NCBI GenBank assembly: GCA_030654075.1 | Contig: JAURYB010000004.1 | Location: 1-55,076, forward strand | Length of the DNA stretch: 55,076 nt | Direction: 5' to 3' | Source: Bacteroidales bacterium | GTDB taxonomy: Bacteria; Bacteroidota; Bacteroidia; Bacteroidales; UBA4417 | In this document: piece after piece, positions 42,724 to 51,116 of the stretch | How the letters are laid out: every line of letters starts with the position of its first letter | Numbering within the stretch: the first letter of the stretch is position 1 | Notes under the pieces: model-generated | What the model saw: the letters and a program-made list of their open reading frames with translations, nothing else | Databases searched by the model: none | What the model was told of the DNA's origin: nothing | Made by a program: the position numbers and the translations under genes

Positions 42724-43071
42724 ATGAACACACTTCGCAACAATGTAAAACTAATCGGCCGCCTCGGCCAGGATCCGGAAGTCCGCAACCTCGAAAAGGA
42801 TAACAAAGTAGCGACCTTTTCACTCGCCACAGGCGAAAGCTATACCGATAAAGAAGGTAACAAGAAAGATTCAACTGAATGGCACAATATTGTAGCCTGG
42901 GGTAACCTGGCCACCATTTGTGAAAAATACCTGAAAAAAGGAAAAGAAATCGCTATCGATGGCCGTATCACCTATCGTAACTGGGAAGACAAAAATGGCA
43001 CAAAACATACTATAACTGAGATTGTAGCCAGCGAAATCCTGATGGTTGGAGATAAACCTGCTGAGAAATAG
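42724..43071 (+). CDS. ssb: Single-stranded DNA-binding protein, paralogue 3
   Basis: 115-residue OB-fold SSB: NNVKLIGRLGQDPEVR, FSLATGESYTDKEGNKKDSTEWHNIVAWG, CEKYLKKGKEIAIDGRITYRNWEDKNG. It differs more from the other two copies (KDSTEWHN instead of QEQTQWHN) and ends GDKPAEK, also without an acidic tail. It follows the ORF6N gene by 125 bp, with its own C-rich tract just upstream, and is followed by a good terminator, so it is the last gene of the cluster. Confidence 0.9.
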   Translation: MNTLRNNVKLIGRLGQDPEVRNLEKDNKVATFSLATGESYTDKEGNKKDSTEWHNIVAWGNLATICEKYLKKGKEIAIDGRITYRNWEDKNGTKHTITEIVASEILMVGDKPAEK

Positions 43072-43092
43072 TACCCCTGTTTAAATGAGAAT

Positions 43093-43128
43093 AAGCCGCA
43101 AACAAATTACCTTTTGCGGCTTTTTTAT
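43093..43128 (+). terminator. Terminator of the ssb cluster
   Basis: AAGCCGCAAA (43093-43102) pairs with TTTGCGGCTT (43113-43122), followed by TTTTATTTTT. Confidence 0.85.
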
Positions 43129-43227
43129 TTTTACACTAAAAAGATCAGATGAACCTCAAACTTTTAAGATAATGAATCAAAAATCTAAATCTTCTATACT
43201 CCAGATTTCCCCGCACTTTGCTGCTCT

Positions 43228-44013
43228 TTAATGATTCTTATGTATTCCATAAATCACGTTTCGCATCAATCCACGAGGTATAAAACGAGGTGACATAGCA
43301 CTTAACTTATTCGTAAACCCAGGTATTTCAATTGCCTTGCCTTTCATCATTGCTTTGTAACCTGCCTTGGCAACCTCCATTGAGGCAGCCGGTGGCAAAA
43401 TACGGTGCATTAGCGATTTACCAAGTCCGGAAATAGATGCAAATCCAGTATCTGTCGGGCCGGGACAAAGTGCAGTGACTGTAACACCGGTGCCTTTCAG
43501 TTCGCGGGTCAAAGCTTCTGTGAAAGATAAAACATATGCCTTACTGGCATAGTACACCGCCATTCCAGGCCCTGGCATAAATGCGGCTGTTGAGGCAACA
43601 TTCATTATTTTTCCTCTTCCTTCCTTAAGCATTCCCTGCAAAGCAAAATGACTGAGCTGTGTAAGTGTGCTTATATTCAGACGGATCAGCTCCATATTTT
43701 TAGGAAGATCAGCTTTAGCAAAGTTACCAAAATCGCCAAATCCGGCATTATTAATTAACGTATCAATCTGAATATCCCGCTTTATTAGCTCCGAAATCAA
43801 TGTGTTTACGCCTGTCTCATCCGATAGGTCAACATCGATTGTTATAACTTCAGATTTATAGCTTTTTCGAATGGTTTCGGCCAGTTCCTCAAGTTTCTCG
43901 ACTGAGCGCGCTACCAGCACCAGTTTTTTGCCGTCTTCGGCGGCAAGCAACGCCAGGTCATGGCCAATGCCCCCCGAAGCGCCTGTGATAAGAGTATACA
44001 TTTCATTATTCAT
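43228..44013 (-). CDS. Short-chain dehydrogenase/reductase (SDR)
   Basis: NAD(P)-dependent oxidoreductase of 261 residues. The Rossmann motif TGASGGIG (about 9-16), the NNAGFGDFG segment, the catalytic Ser in NVASTAAFMPG and YASKAY (Tyr-x3-Lys) are all present, as is the PGPTDTGF loop after strand 6. The basic residue after strand 2 (LVARS) fits NADPH preference. The substrate cannot be read from sequence; the closest well-known pattern is the YqjQ/DltE-like group of classical SDRs. It stands alone, convergent with the ssb cluster. Confidence 0.9.
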   Translation of the reverse strand: MNNEMYTLITGASGGIGHDLALLAAEDGKKLVLVARSVEKLEELAETIRKSYKSEVITIDVDLSDETGVNTLISELIKRDIQIDTLINNAGFGDFGNFAKADLPKNMELIRLNISTLTQLSHFALQGMLKEGRGKIMNVASTAAFMPGPGMAVYYASKAYVLSFTEALTRELKGTGVTVTALCPGPTDTGFASISGLGKSLMHRILPPAASMEVAKAGYKAMMKGKAIEIPGFTNKLSAMSPRFIPRGLMRNVIYGIHKNH

Positions 44014-44385
44014 TTTAAATCGATTATAGATGTAAAGTATTTTATATGGTTTTTAACGAATCAGTCGTGCTAAAGTTTTGATTCTCGTGTTAAATGTTTA
44101 TAAATGAACACGGATGATATTACTGTTTATAACTTTTTAATAATCTTTCAATCGATTCCGTAATAAACAGACTTTCTATATGTTATTTTGTATGCAACAT
44201 AGTGCGATTTATTATCAGAAAATTTGAAATATCGGAATAAGAAACTCTGTTTTCAGCCTGCAAATTTCAAATACTGTTGCAACCTCATGCTGCAAATATC
44301 TGCTGCCTCATGCAAAAATAAATGTATGCATTTCAAAAGCAGAACTGCATTTTTCAACTGGTCCAACCTTAAAAACTAAATTCGT
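44014..44385. other. Divergent spacer between SDR and PIN-PhoH genes
   Basis: AT-rich, no gene. CCTCATGC occurs twice around 44282-44316, each followed by TGCAAA or AAA. No promoter match was found. Confidence 0.45.
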
Positions 44386-45738
44386 ATGCCAGTAAAACCC
44401 GCTTCAAAACCGACTAAAAAGCAAAAAAAAATATTCGTTCTCGACACCAGTGTGATTCTCTATAATCACGACGCTATCAACAGTTTCGACGATAATGATG
44501 TAGCAATTCCCATAACCGTTCTTGAAGAGTTGGATAACTTCAAAAAAGGCAACGACAATATAAACTTCGAGGCACGCGAGTTTATTCGCATCATCGATCG
44601 GCTTTCAGAAAAACGAACACTTACAAAGTGGCTCACTCTTCCCAAATCCAAAGGTGGCAAGTTTAAAGTAATCATGATTGAAAAGGGTGATATAGATGCC
44701 CGTGATATTTTTGGGGAAAATAAACCGGACCATAGGATATTGAATGCGGCTCTTGCTATTGCAAAAGAAAATCCTGATTGTAAAGTTACGCTGGTTTCAA
44801 AAGATGTAAACCTTCGCCTCAAAGCCAAATCGCTGAATATACAAGCCGAGGATTTCCTTACCGGGAAAATCAAGGACCCTGAAGGATTATACACTGGAAA
44901 AACAGTGATTGAAGGATTACCTTCAAAGGTTATTGACTCAATCTACCAGAACGGGCATTGCGAGTTAAGTGATATAGGTGTTCAAAGCTCTATACCAAAC
45001 CATTACTACATTCTGAAAAATACTAAAAACTCGGCTCTGGCATTTTATAACGCTACCACCCAACGGATAGAGCGACTTGACAAACGGCCTGCCTACCGTA
45101 TTATACCACGAAATGCCGAACAGGTTTTTGCCCTCCATGCGATAATGGATCCTAATATTAAACTGGTAACTTTACAAGGTGTGGCAGGAACAGGAAAAAC
45201 ATTGCTTGCACTTGCCGGCGCTATTGAACAACGACGCGATTTCAAACAAATTTACCTTGCCAGGCCTATTGTTCCATTGAGTAACAAAGAGATAGGGTTT
45301 TTACCCGGTGATGTAAAAGATAAAATAGGCCCATATATGGAACCGCTATATGACAACCTGAAATTTATACAAAGCCAGTTTGGCGAAAAAGACAAGGAAC
45401 ATAAAGTGGTTACCGAATCATTGCAAAACGAAAAACTTGTTGTTACACCCTTGGCTTACATTCGCGGACGAAGCATTAGTAATGTGTTTTTCATTGTAGA
45501 TGAAGCGCAGAATCTGACTCCGCATGAAGTAAAAACCATCATTACCCGAGCTGGTGAAAACACCAAAATCGTTTTTACAGGAGATATTTTCCAGATTGAT
45601 ACACCATATCTCGATTCGCAGAGTAACGGGCTTTCGTACCTTATCGACAAGGTGAAGTCGCATCCTATGTATGCACATGTAAGGCTTGAAAAAGGTGAGC
45701 GATCAGAATTGGCTAACCTGGCAAACGATTTGCTTTAA
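44386..45738 (+). CDS. PIN-PhoH ATPase (PhoH2 type)
   Basis: Predicted RNA-processing ATPase of 450 residues. The N-terminal PIN ribonuclease domain (about 15-150) shows the acidic residues expected (FVLDTSVILYN, LEELDNFKK, DRLKAK replaced here by DVNLRLKAK). The C-terminal PhoH-like helicase domain (about 240-445) has Walker A GVAGTGKT, Walker B FFIVDEAQN and the GDIFQID segment. PIN-PhoH proteins unwind and cleave RNA; in mycobacteria PhoH2 is linked to a toxin-antitoxin locus, but no antitoxin-like gene precedes this one. Single gene with a shared terminator after it. Confidence 0.9.
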   Translation: MPVKPASKPTKKQKKIFVLDTSVILYNHDAINSFDDNDVAIPITVLEELDNFKKGNDNINFEAREFIRIIDRLSEKRTLTKWLTLPKSKGGKFKVIMIEKGDIDARDIFGENKPDHRILNAALAIAKENPDCKVTLVSKDVNLRLKAKSLNIQAEDFLTGKIKDPEGLYTGKTVIEGLPSKVIDSIYQNGHCELSDIGVQSSIPNHYYILKNTKNSALAFYNATTQRIERLDKRPAYRIIPRNAEQVFALHAIMDPNIKLVTLQGVAGTGKTLLALAGAIEQRRDFKQIYLARPIVPLSNKEIGFLPGDVKDKIGPYMEPLYDNLKFIQSQFGEKDKEHKVVTESLQNEKLVVTPLAYIRGRSISNVFFIVDEAQNLTPHEVKTIITRAGENTKIVFTGDIFQIDTPYLDSQSNGLSYLIDKVKSHPMYAHVRLEKGERSELANLANDLL

Positions 45739-45773
45739 TTTGTCTGTTTTCTGCTGGCTAAAAACTCTTTAAC

Positions 45774-45805
45774 AAAAATGGGCACTCAAAAGAATGCCCA
45801 TTTTT
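45774..45805. terminator. Bidirectional terminator between PIN-PhoH and M28 genes
   Basis: AAAAATGGGCA (45774-45784) pairs perfectly with TGCCCATTTTT (45795-45805); A- and T-runs serve both convergent genes. Confidence 0.8.
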
Positions 45806-45852
45806 ATTAAATGTCAGAGTTAATTTTAGATTTTTAGACTTTCACAGAAAAC

Positions 45853-46851
45853 CTATTTCTCATCCCTCACTACAGTCAATATCGTCTGTCCAACGGCCAT
45901 GAGTGTTGGTTTGCTTATCCCTTTCATATTATCTTTAATAGTATGCCAGTTCTGGTAAAAACCTGATTGTGTAAGCTGGTCATGCTGAATAATGTCAATG
46001 GTAGGAACCTGGCGCAACTGATTTATATAAACATGATCATCCGTTATTGCATTGGTACGTTCGGTCGAGAAATAATCACTATATCCGATCGATGCTCCCA
46101 TATTCCAGACTCTTTGAGCGAAATCAGGAGCATAATACATACTCGTTCCTTCTAGAGTAAAAACAGCGTTTTCGGCACCAACCATATCCAGTAATATTCC
46201 ATATCGTGCACTGTATGATGGCACATGTGGATACCTCGACCAATACTGCGATCCCAGCGCCCAATCATCGGTACCTGTATATCCGGCATTCTGTGGAGCG
46301 CCATAATCTTCACCATCCAATAAAAGAATATCTACACCAATAGCTGCTGGTGAAATCTTAAGCTGGCGGGCAATTTCCAGTAAAATTCCAACTCCACTGG
46401 CTCCATCATTTGCTCCGTCAATGGGTGTGCGGTGATAAGCCGAATCAGGATCATTGTCAGCAAATGGGCGCGAATCCCAATGAGAGCATAGCAAAACCCG
46501 TGCTGTACTTTTGGGATTAAATGAGGCGATAATATTCCTGCAATTCAGCACGGTTCCATCAAATGCTTTTGCAGTAAACTGCTGAACGAAAATATTCGGA
46601 GTGTATTTATTTAACGTTGCCTCCAGCCAACCTGCACATTTCACATGTGATTTACTGTTTGGAACTCTGGGTCCAAATTTCACCTGTTCATTTACAAAAT
46701 AGTAAGCTGTATCCGCATTAAAATCAGCCGCCTTTATTGTTTTGGCAATGTCCGCCTCGGCTGACACATCAGAAGTTTGTGCGGTTTTTTGTTTACATGA
46801 AGTAAATGATCCTATTACTAAGATAGAAAGCAAAGCAAAGACATATCGCAT
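45853..46851 (-). CDS. M28-family lipoprotein, probable glutaminyl cyclase
   Basis: Lipoprotein of 332 residues: a signal peptide with lipobox ending at Cys19 (GSFTSC). The M28-type zinc ligands are visible: HWDSRP (His124), DGANDGASG (Asp145/149), LLLDGEDYG (Glu181) and DDHVYINQ (His273). Size, lipidation and the HWDSRPFAD and DDHV motifs fit the type II glutaminyl cyclase seen in Porphyromonas and relatives, which turns N-terminal Gln of exported proteins into pyroglutamate. An aminopeptidase role cannot be excluded from sequence. Five exported proteins in this window have Gln at the predicted cleavage site, which fits. A minus-strand TACCTTTG lies at 46871-46878. Monocistronic. Confidence 0.78.
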   Translation of the reverse strand: MRYVFALLSILVIGSFTSCKQKTAQTSDVSAEADIAKTIKAADFNADTAYYFVNEQVKFGPRVPNSKSHVKCAGWLEATLNKYTPNIFVQQFTAKAFDGTVLNCRNIIASFNPKSTARVLLCSHWDSRPFADNDPDSAYHRTPIDGANDGASGVGILLEIARQLKISPAAIGVDILLLDGEDYGAPQNAGYTGTDDWALGSQYWSRYPHVPSYSARYGILLDMVGAENAVFTLEGTSMYYAPDFAQRVWNMGASIGYSDYFSTERTNAITDDHVYINQLRQVPTIDIIQHDQLTQSGFYQNWHTIKDNMKGISKPTLMAVGQTILTVVRDEK

Positions 46852-46870
46852 AAAAAAAGTTTTATTGCAG

Positions 46871-46878
46871 CAAAGGTA
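46871..46878 (-). promoter_or_regulatory. Candidate -7 element for the M28 gene
   Basis: Minus-strand TACCTTTG, 19 bp before the ATG. No -33 TTG at the expected distance. Confidence 0.4.
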
Positions 46879-46902
46879 ATAACAAACATGTTTGAAAATC
46901 GA

Positions 46903-47511
46903 TTACAGAAAATCAGCTTTATGCCCGAAAGATCCAGTAAAAACCGATTCCCTTACTGGCCGGCGGCTGCGCGGGCTCATTTCAAGTCTCTGCAGGTTGG
47001 GATGTAGAATTCCAGCATTACCAAGGTATCCAAGTGTAAATACTACGAGTATTTTATACTCTTCAGGAATTGCAAGTGCTAAAGTTGCCGCTGATGTATC
47101 AAAACCACCCATTTGATGCGTATAAACCCCTTCTTCCATTGCCTGCAAAGAAAGCGTTGCTACTGACTGTCCCAAATCGTAGGCAAAGATATTGTTTGGC
47201 TCACCTTTTGCGTTGGTAGTTTTAGCAATAGCCAGAACAAGAACCGGTGCATTTACCGACCACATCTGATTAAATTCAACTAACGAATCAAATATTTTTT
47301 GGTAAACCTCATCTCCTTTTAAGCCAACCATGAAATACCAGGGTTGTAGATTATTTGAAGAGGCCGTCCATCGGGCTGCTTCAAAAATCCGCTGTAGTTT
47401 TTCACGTTCGACAGGCTTTGTGTCATATGCGCGTGGACTCCATCGGGATGCAATTAAGGGATGAACTGAATAATCTGTTAAAGGTGCCTTTATTGAAACA
47501 ATATTTTGCAT
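46903..47511 (-). CDS. Nitroreductase-family flavoprotein
   Basis: FMN-dependent oxidoreductase of 202 residues from ATG 47511 (MQNIVSIKAPL); the open frame reaches 47562 but those 17 residues look non-coding. Nitroreductase features: SRWSPRAYDTKPVEREKLQRIFEAARWTASSNNLQPWYFMVG for FMN and substrate binding (about 24-65), and GLPPxx-like tail GYLGNAGILHP. The natural substrate is unknown; members reduce nitro-aromatics, quinones or flavins. Single gene, same direction as the M28 gene, 52 bp before it. Confidence 0.88.
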   Translation of the reverse strand: MQNIVSIKAPLTDYSVHPLIASRWSPRAYDTKPVEREKLQRIFEAARWTASSNNLQPWYFMVGLKGDEVYQKIFDSLVEFNQMWSVNAPVLVLAIAKTTNAKGEPNNIFAYDLGQSVATLSLQAMEEGVYTHQMGGFDTSAATLALAIPEEYKILVVFTLGYLGNAGILHPNLQRLEMSPRSRRPVRESVFTGSFGHKADFL

Positions 47512-47806
47512 GATGTAATTTGAATTTGCTATTAAAAGAGCAAAATTAAACATGTAATGCATATATTTCAGGAAATACTATTCTTTATCACAAATTACTC
47601 CCTCCAAATGTTTCTATTCTATCTCACTAAACGATAGTTTATCTCACTACCAAAGTATTTGATTATGCTATAATCCATTGATTTGTATTTAATCGACTTT
47701 AGATAGATTTAAGTATTCCAATAAAGCAACTAAGTTAAATTCTGTATTTTTGTTCAATGTAATGAAGTTGGAATAATTTTTTATAGCATAACTGACTAGA
47801 ATTATA

Positions 47807-47814
47807 TAATTTTG
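47807..47814 (+). promoter_or_regulatory. Candidate -7 element for the decarboxylase gene
   Basis: TAATTTTG matches TAnnTTTG, 28 bp before the ATG; another match (TATTTTTG) is at 47745-47752. Neither has a well-placed -33 TTG. Confidence 0.4.
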
Positions 47815-47842
47815 TCCTGCGAATGAAAACAACAACATCCTA

Positions 47843-49234
47843 ATGAAAAACAAATATCTCGATCTGATTGATCAAACTTTTGACTTCCCGACTGAAGAAT
47901 TTAAAGTAGATGACAATGAGCTATTTTTCAATAACATTCCACTTATGGAAGTTATCAAGCAGTATGGAACACCTTTGCGTGTTACATTCCTGCCCAAAAT
48001 AACCAAGCAGATCCAGAAAGCGAAACGGATGTTTAATGTGGCTATTGCTAAGTCAGATTACAAAGGGAGTTACAATTTTTGTTATTGCACAAAAAGTTCT
48101 CATTTTTCATTCATACTCGAAGAAGCGTTGAAAAATGATATCCATATCGAGACTTCATCGGCGTTCGATATTCCTATAATAGAATCACTATACGAGTCAG
48201 GCAAGTTAAAGAAAGAAACTTACATTATATGCAACGGATTCAAACGTCCACAGTATATCGAAAACATTTGCAACCTGATTGAGGAAGGATTTGATAATGT
48301 AATTCCTATTCTTGATAACAAATTTGAACTTGATGAGTACGACCGTAATATTACACGCAAAATCAAGATAGGCATACGCATAGCCTCGGAAGAAGAACCT
48401 AAATTCGATTTTTATACCTCACGACTTGGCATTCGGTACAATGATATCGTTTCATATTACGAAGAAGAAATTAAAAACAATCCTAAGTTCGAACTTAAGA
48501 TGCTGCATTTCTTCATAAACACTGGCATCCGGGATTCAGCCTATTACTGGAATGAGTTATCAAAATGCGTTCAGGTATATTGTGAACTGAAAGCAGTTTG
48601 TCCTCAGCTTACTTCACTCAATATCGGCGGAGGTTTCCCTATTAAGAACTCGCTGAATTTTGATTTTGATTATGCCTATATGGCAGAGGAGATCATTGCA
48701 CAGATCAAGGGCATCTGTCAGCGCAACGGAACCCAGGAGCCTGATATATTTACGGAGTTCGGTTCATTTACTGTAGGCGAAAGTGGGGCAATACTTTACA
48801 GCATCATCGACCAGAAACGCCAAAACGACCGTGAGTTGTGGAATATGATTGATAGTTCATTTATAACTACTTTGCCTGATACCTGGGCGATAAACCAGAA
48901 ATTCATTCTTTTGGCAATAAACCATTGGGATCAGGAATACGAAAGGGTTTTTCTCGGTGGCTTAACATGTGACAGTGAAGATTACTATAACGCTGAAGCG
49001 CACACCAATGCAATCTTTTTACCCAAGTTAATGGATGATGAGCCACAATACATTGGGTTATTCCATACCGGTGCTTACCAGGAATCATTATCCGGCTATG
49101 GAGGCATTCAGCACTGCCTGATACCGGCGCCCAAACATATAATCATTGATATTGATGAAGATGGTGAATATTTTACCAAGCTTTTTGCCAAGGAGCAAAG
49201 TCATAAATCCATGCTGAAAATTCTAGGATATTAG
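47843..49234 (+). CDS. Fold-III PLP decarboxylase, probable arginine decarboxylase
   Basis: Pyridoxal-phosphate enzyme of 463 residues (group IV, alanine-racemase-fold). The PLP lysine lies in YNFCYCTKSS (Lys84), a glycine-rich phosphate loop in LNIGGGFP, and the FTEFGSFTVGESG segment takes the place of the EPGR motif. The gene directly before an agmatinase suggests arginine as substrate, giving agmatine then putrescine. Related enzymes act on diaminopimelate, ornithine or carboxynorspermidine, so substrate is inferred from context. It is not the long (about 630 aa) biosynthetic SpeA. A large hairpin separates it from agmatinase. Confidence 0.75.
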   Translation: MKNKYLDLIDQTFDFPTEEFKVDDNELFFNNIPLMEVIKQYGTPLRVTFLPKITKQIQKAKRMFNVAIAKSDYKGSYNFCYCTKSSHFSFILEEALKNDIHIETSSAFDIPIIESLYESGKLKKETYIICNGFKRPQYIENICNLIEEGFDNVIPILDNKFELDEYDRNITRKIKIGIRIASEEEPKFDFYTSRLGIRYNDIVSYYEEEIKNNPKFELKMLHFFINTGIRDSAYYWNELSKCVQVYCELKAVCPQLTSLNIGGGFPIKNSLNFDFDYAYMAEEIIAQIKGICQRNGTQEPDIFTEFGSFTVGESGAILYSIIDQKRQNDRELWNMIDSSFITTLPDTWAINQKFILLAINHWDQEYERVFLGGLTCDSEDYYNAEAHTNAIFLPKLMDDEPQYIGLFHTGAYQESLSGYGGIQHCLIPAPKHIIIDIDEDGEYFTKLFAKEQSHKSMLKILGY

Positions 49235-49648
49235 ACTGCGCATTCTGATACTTAGTCATTATTTATTCTGCGTTAAAAATTAAATATTTTAAAAATGAAA
49301 AATATTTAACACAGAATATAAAGTATCTAAGTAGAACCCTGTCGAAGAAAACCTTTTATTTGCCTTTTCTTAGTTAATTTTCAAATTCCGGAGCCATCAA
49401 TAGCAAATAAACAGAGCTGTTAAAATTCCTTATTCAAACTATTAACATAAGGATTTGTCTAGCATGTATGAAAAAAATTGTATTTTCGCATTTCTGAAAC
49501 ACTTTGTGCATTTTAACCACATCTTTGCCATTTATCTGTATCACAGTCATTTAGTCGATATTACAGTACGATTTAAAAAACTAAAATTAGCTGCAATACA
49601 TTTCATGTTCCTGATAAATAATGGTTTAGAACTTAAAACTTAACTTAT
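49235..49648. other. Spacer between decarboxylase and agmatinase
   Basis: 414 bases. Contains the long hairpin (49247-49327) and then AT-rich sequence. A 62-codon frame (49455-49643) ends 6 bp before agmatinase but has no recognisable features. Confidence 0.5.
49247..49327. repeat. Long imperfect hairpin after the decarboxylase gene
   Basis: Arms GATACTT (49247-49253), ATTCTGCGTTAA (49265-49276) and AAATATTTT are mirrored by AAAATATTTAACACAGAAT and AAGTATC (49321-49327). It is about 80 nt and lies 12 bp past the stop. Terminator or structured repeat. Confidence 0.6.
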
Positions 49649-50503
49649 ATGAAACAGTATGGTGATCTACCAAAAGAATTCACTACGTTCGAAAGTTCAA
49701 AAATTGTAATCCTTCCGGTTCCTTACGACGGAACCACTACCTGGATTAAAGGTTCCGATAAAGGACCAAAAGCAATTCTGGAGGCATCAACCAACCTTGA
49801 AATGTATGATATCGATACCGATAGCGAAGTTCATAAATTAGGTATCCATACCGCAGAACCTGTTTTAGAAGCTACATCGCCCGAAGCTATGGTTGATGAG
49901 GTTTATTCAAGGGTAAAAGCCCTCTATAAAAAGAAGAAATTCCCGGTTGTTTTAGGTGGAGAACACACTGTCAGTATAGGTGCCTTTAAGGCAGCCAGTG
50001 AGCAATTCAGCGATCTTACCATTTTACAGTTTGATGCTCATGCTGATATGAGGGATACTTATAATGGCTCAAAATTCGATCATCACTGTGTCATGGCCCG
50101 AGCTTCGGAAATGGCTCCTGTTGTTCAGGTAGGCATTCGCAGCATGAGTGCCGGCGAACGCGAAGATATAAAACCCGACTGCGTGTTTTATGCCATGCAG
50201 ATCTATGATCAATCGACATGGATGTACGAATTGCTAAACAAACTTACCCGCAATGTGTATATTACTATCGACCTCGATGTACTCAATCCATCTATCATGC
50301 CATCAACAGGTACGCCTGAGCCTGGCGGAATGAACTGGTTCGACATCATCAATATTCTTAAAAAAATAAGCGAACAGGTTAATATTGTTGGATTTGACAT
50401 CACAGAACTTGTACCTAACAAGGAAAACAAAGCTCCTGATTACCTGGTAGCAAAACTCATTTATTCCTTGCTTACCGATAAATTCATTACCGGAATTAAA
50501 TAA
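49649..50503 (+). CDS. speB: Agmatinase (ureohydrolase)
   Basis: Binuclear-manganese ureohydrolase of 284 residues that would split agmatine to putrescine and urea. Metal-binding motifs are present: GGEHTVS (His105), QFDAHADMRD (Asp129, His131, Asp133) and ITIDLDVLNPSIMPSTGTPEPGGM near 207-230; the usual DP after DVL is NP here, but the DxD ligands are kept. Upstream is the fold-III decarboxylase, which would supply agmatine; together they form a two-step putrescine route. Arginase or formiminoglutamase are less likely given the GGMNW context. A terminator follows. Confidence 0.88.
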   Translation: MKQYGDLPKEFTTFESSKIVILPVPYDGTTTWIKGSDKGPKAILEASTNLEMYDIDTDSEVHKLGIHTAEPVLEATSPEAMVDEVYSRVKALYKKKKFPVVLGGEHTVSIGAFKAASEQFSDLTILQFDAHADMRDTYNGSKFDHHCVMARASEMAPVVQVGIRSMSAGEREDIKPDCVFYAMQIYDQSTWMYELLNKLTRNVYITIDLDVLNPSIMPSTGTPEPGGMNWFDIINILKKISEQVNIVGFDITELVPNKENKAPDYLVAKLIYSLLTDKFITGIK

Positions 50504-50527
50504 CAGGAATCATGATTTATTCAAAGG

Positions 50528-50556
50528 CTGTTCTTTTAAGTAAGGACAGTCTTTTG
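50528..50556 (+). terminator. Terminator after agmatinase
   Basis: CTGTTCTT (50528-50535) pairs with AAGGACAG (50542-50549, one G-U), followed by TCTTTTGTTTT. Confidence 0.6.
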
Positions 50557-50580
50557 TTTTATTATTTAACAAAAGATAGT

Positions 50581-51108
50581 ATGACTCTGATCGAAATGAT
50601 TGAAAAAGAAGAAGCAACCTGACGTATTGCCGAAAATTATGAAACCATGATCGATGCCATGGGTTTTATTCCAGATGCTTTCAAGGTTTTTAGCCCCAGC
50701 GAGCATGTATTTGACAAACAATTCAGCAACCTGGGGTACTTTATGCGGCATAAGTCCCTCGGAGGGAAATTACTTGCCTTTATCCGCTTACTGGTTTCAG
50801 AAACGGAACAATGTAAATACTGCGTAGGAATGAATTCAGGTATTCTGCTACAATATGGAGTATTCCCTGAATTGCTGGCTGAAATTAAGCAGTATACTGC
50901 CAAAGCTCCGCTGGATGAGACGGAATTAGCCCTGCTCTTTTTATACTAAGTGGTTAAGGATTCCAATACCATCGAGCAGGAAGATGTTGACGCACTAAAA
51001 AATCCAGATTGGACTGGTGCCGATATTATGGATGCAATCTATCACGGAACGACCCAGGCAGACGTTGATAAGATTTTCAATGCATTTAAAATAGATCTGG
51101 AAATATAG
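50581..51108 (+). pseudogene. Carboxymuconolactone-decarboxylase/AhpD-like gene with two in-frame stops
   Basis: Reading 50581-51108 in one frame gives a complete 175-residue CMD-type protein interrupted only by TGA at 50620-50622 and TAA at 50947-50949. The first stop falls in EEEAT*RIAENYET, where the family has Gly (GGA to TGA is one change). The second falls in LLFLY*VVKDSNTI, where a Lys is usual (AAA to TAA is one change). The SETEQCKYC motif of the peroxiredoxin-like active site is intact. No frameshift. It overlaps no other gene and looks recently inactivated; the segment 50647-50949 could still be made as a 100-residue fragment. Confidence 0.85.
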
Positions 51109-51116
51109 CAACCATC

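Noticed and set aside
49455..49643. 62-codon plus-strand frame just before agmatinase
   Set aside because: No family pattern or ribosome binding site; its end near the agmatinase start could be chance.
50620..50622. In-frame TGA as recoding (selenocysteine or alternative code)
   Set aside because: The family residue is Gly, not Cys; a second stop (TAA) follows, and TGA is a normal stop elsewhere in the window (for example the MFS gene).
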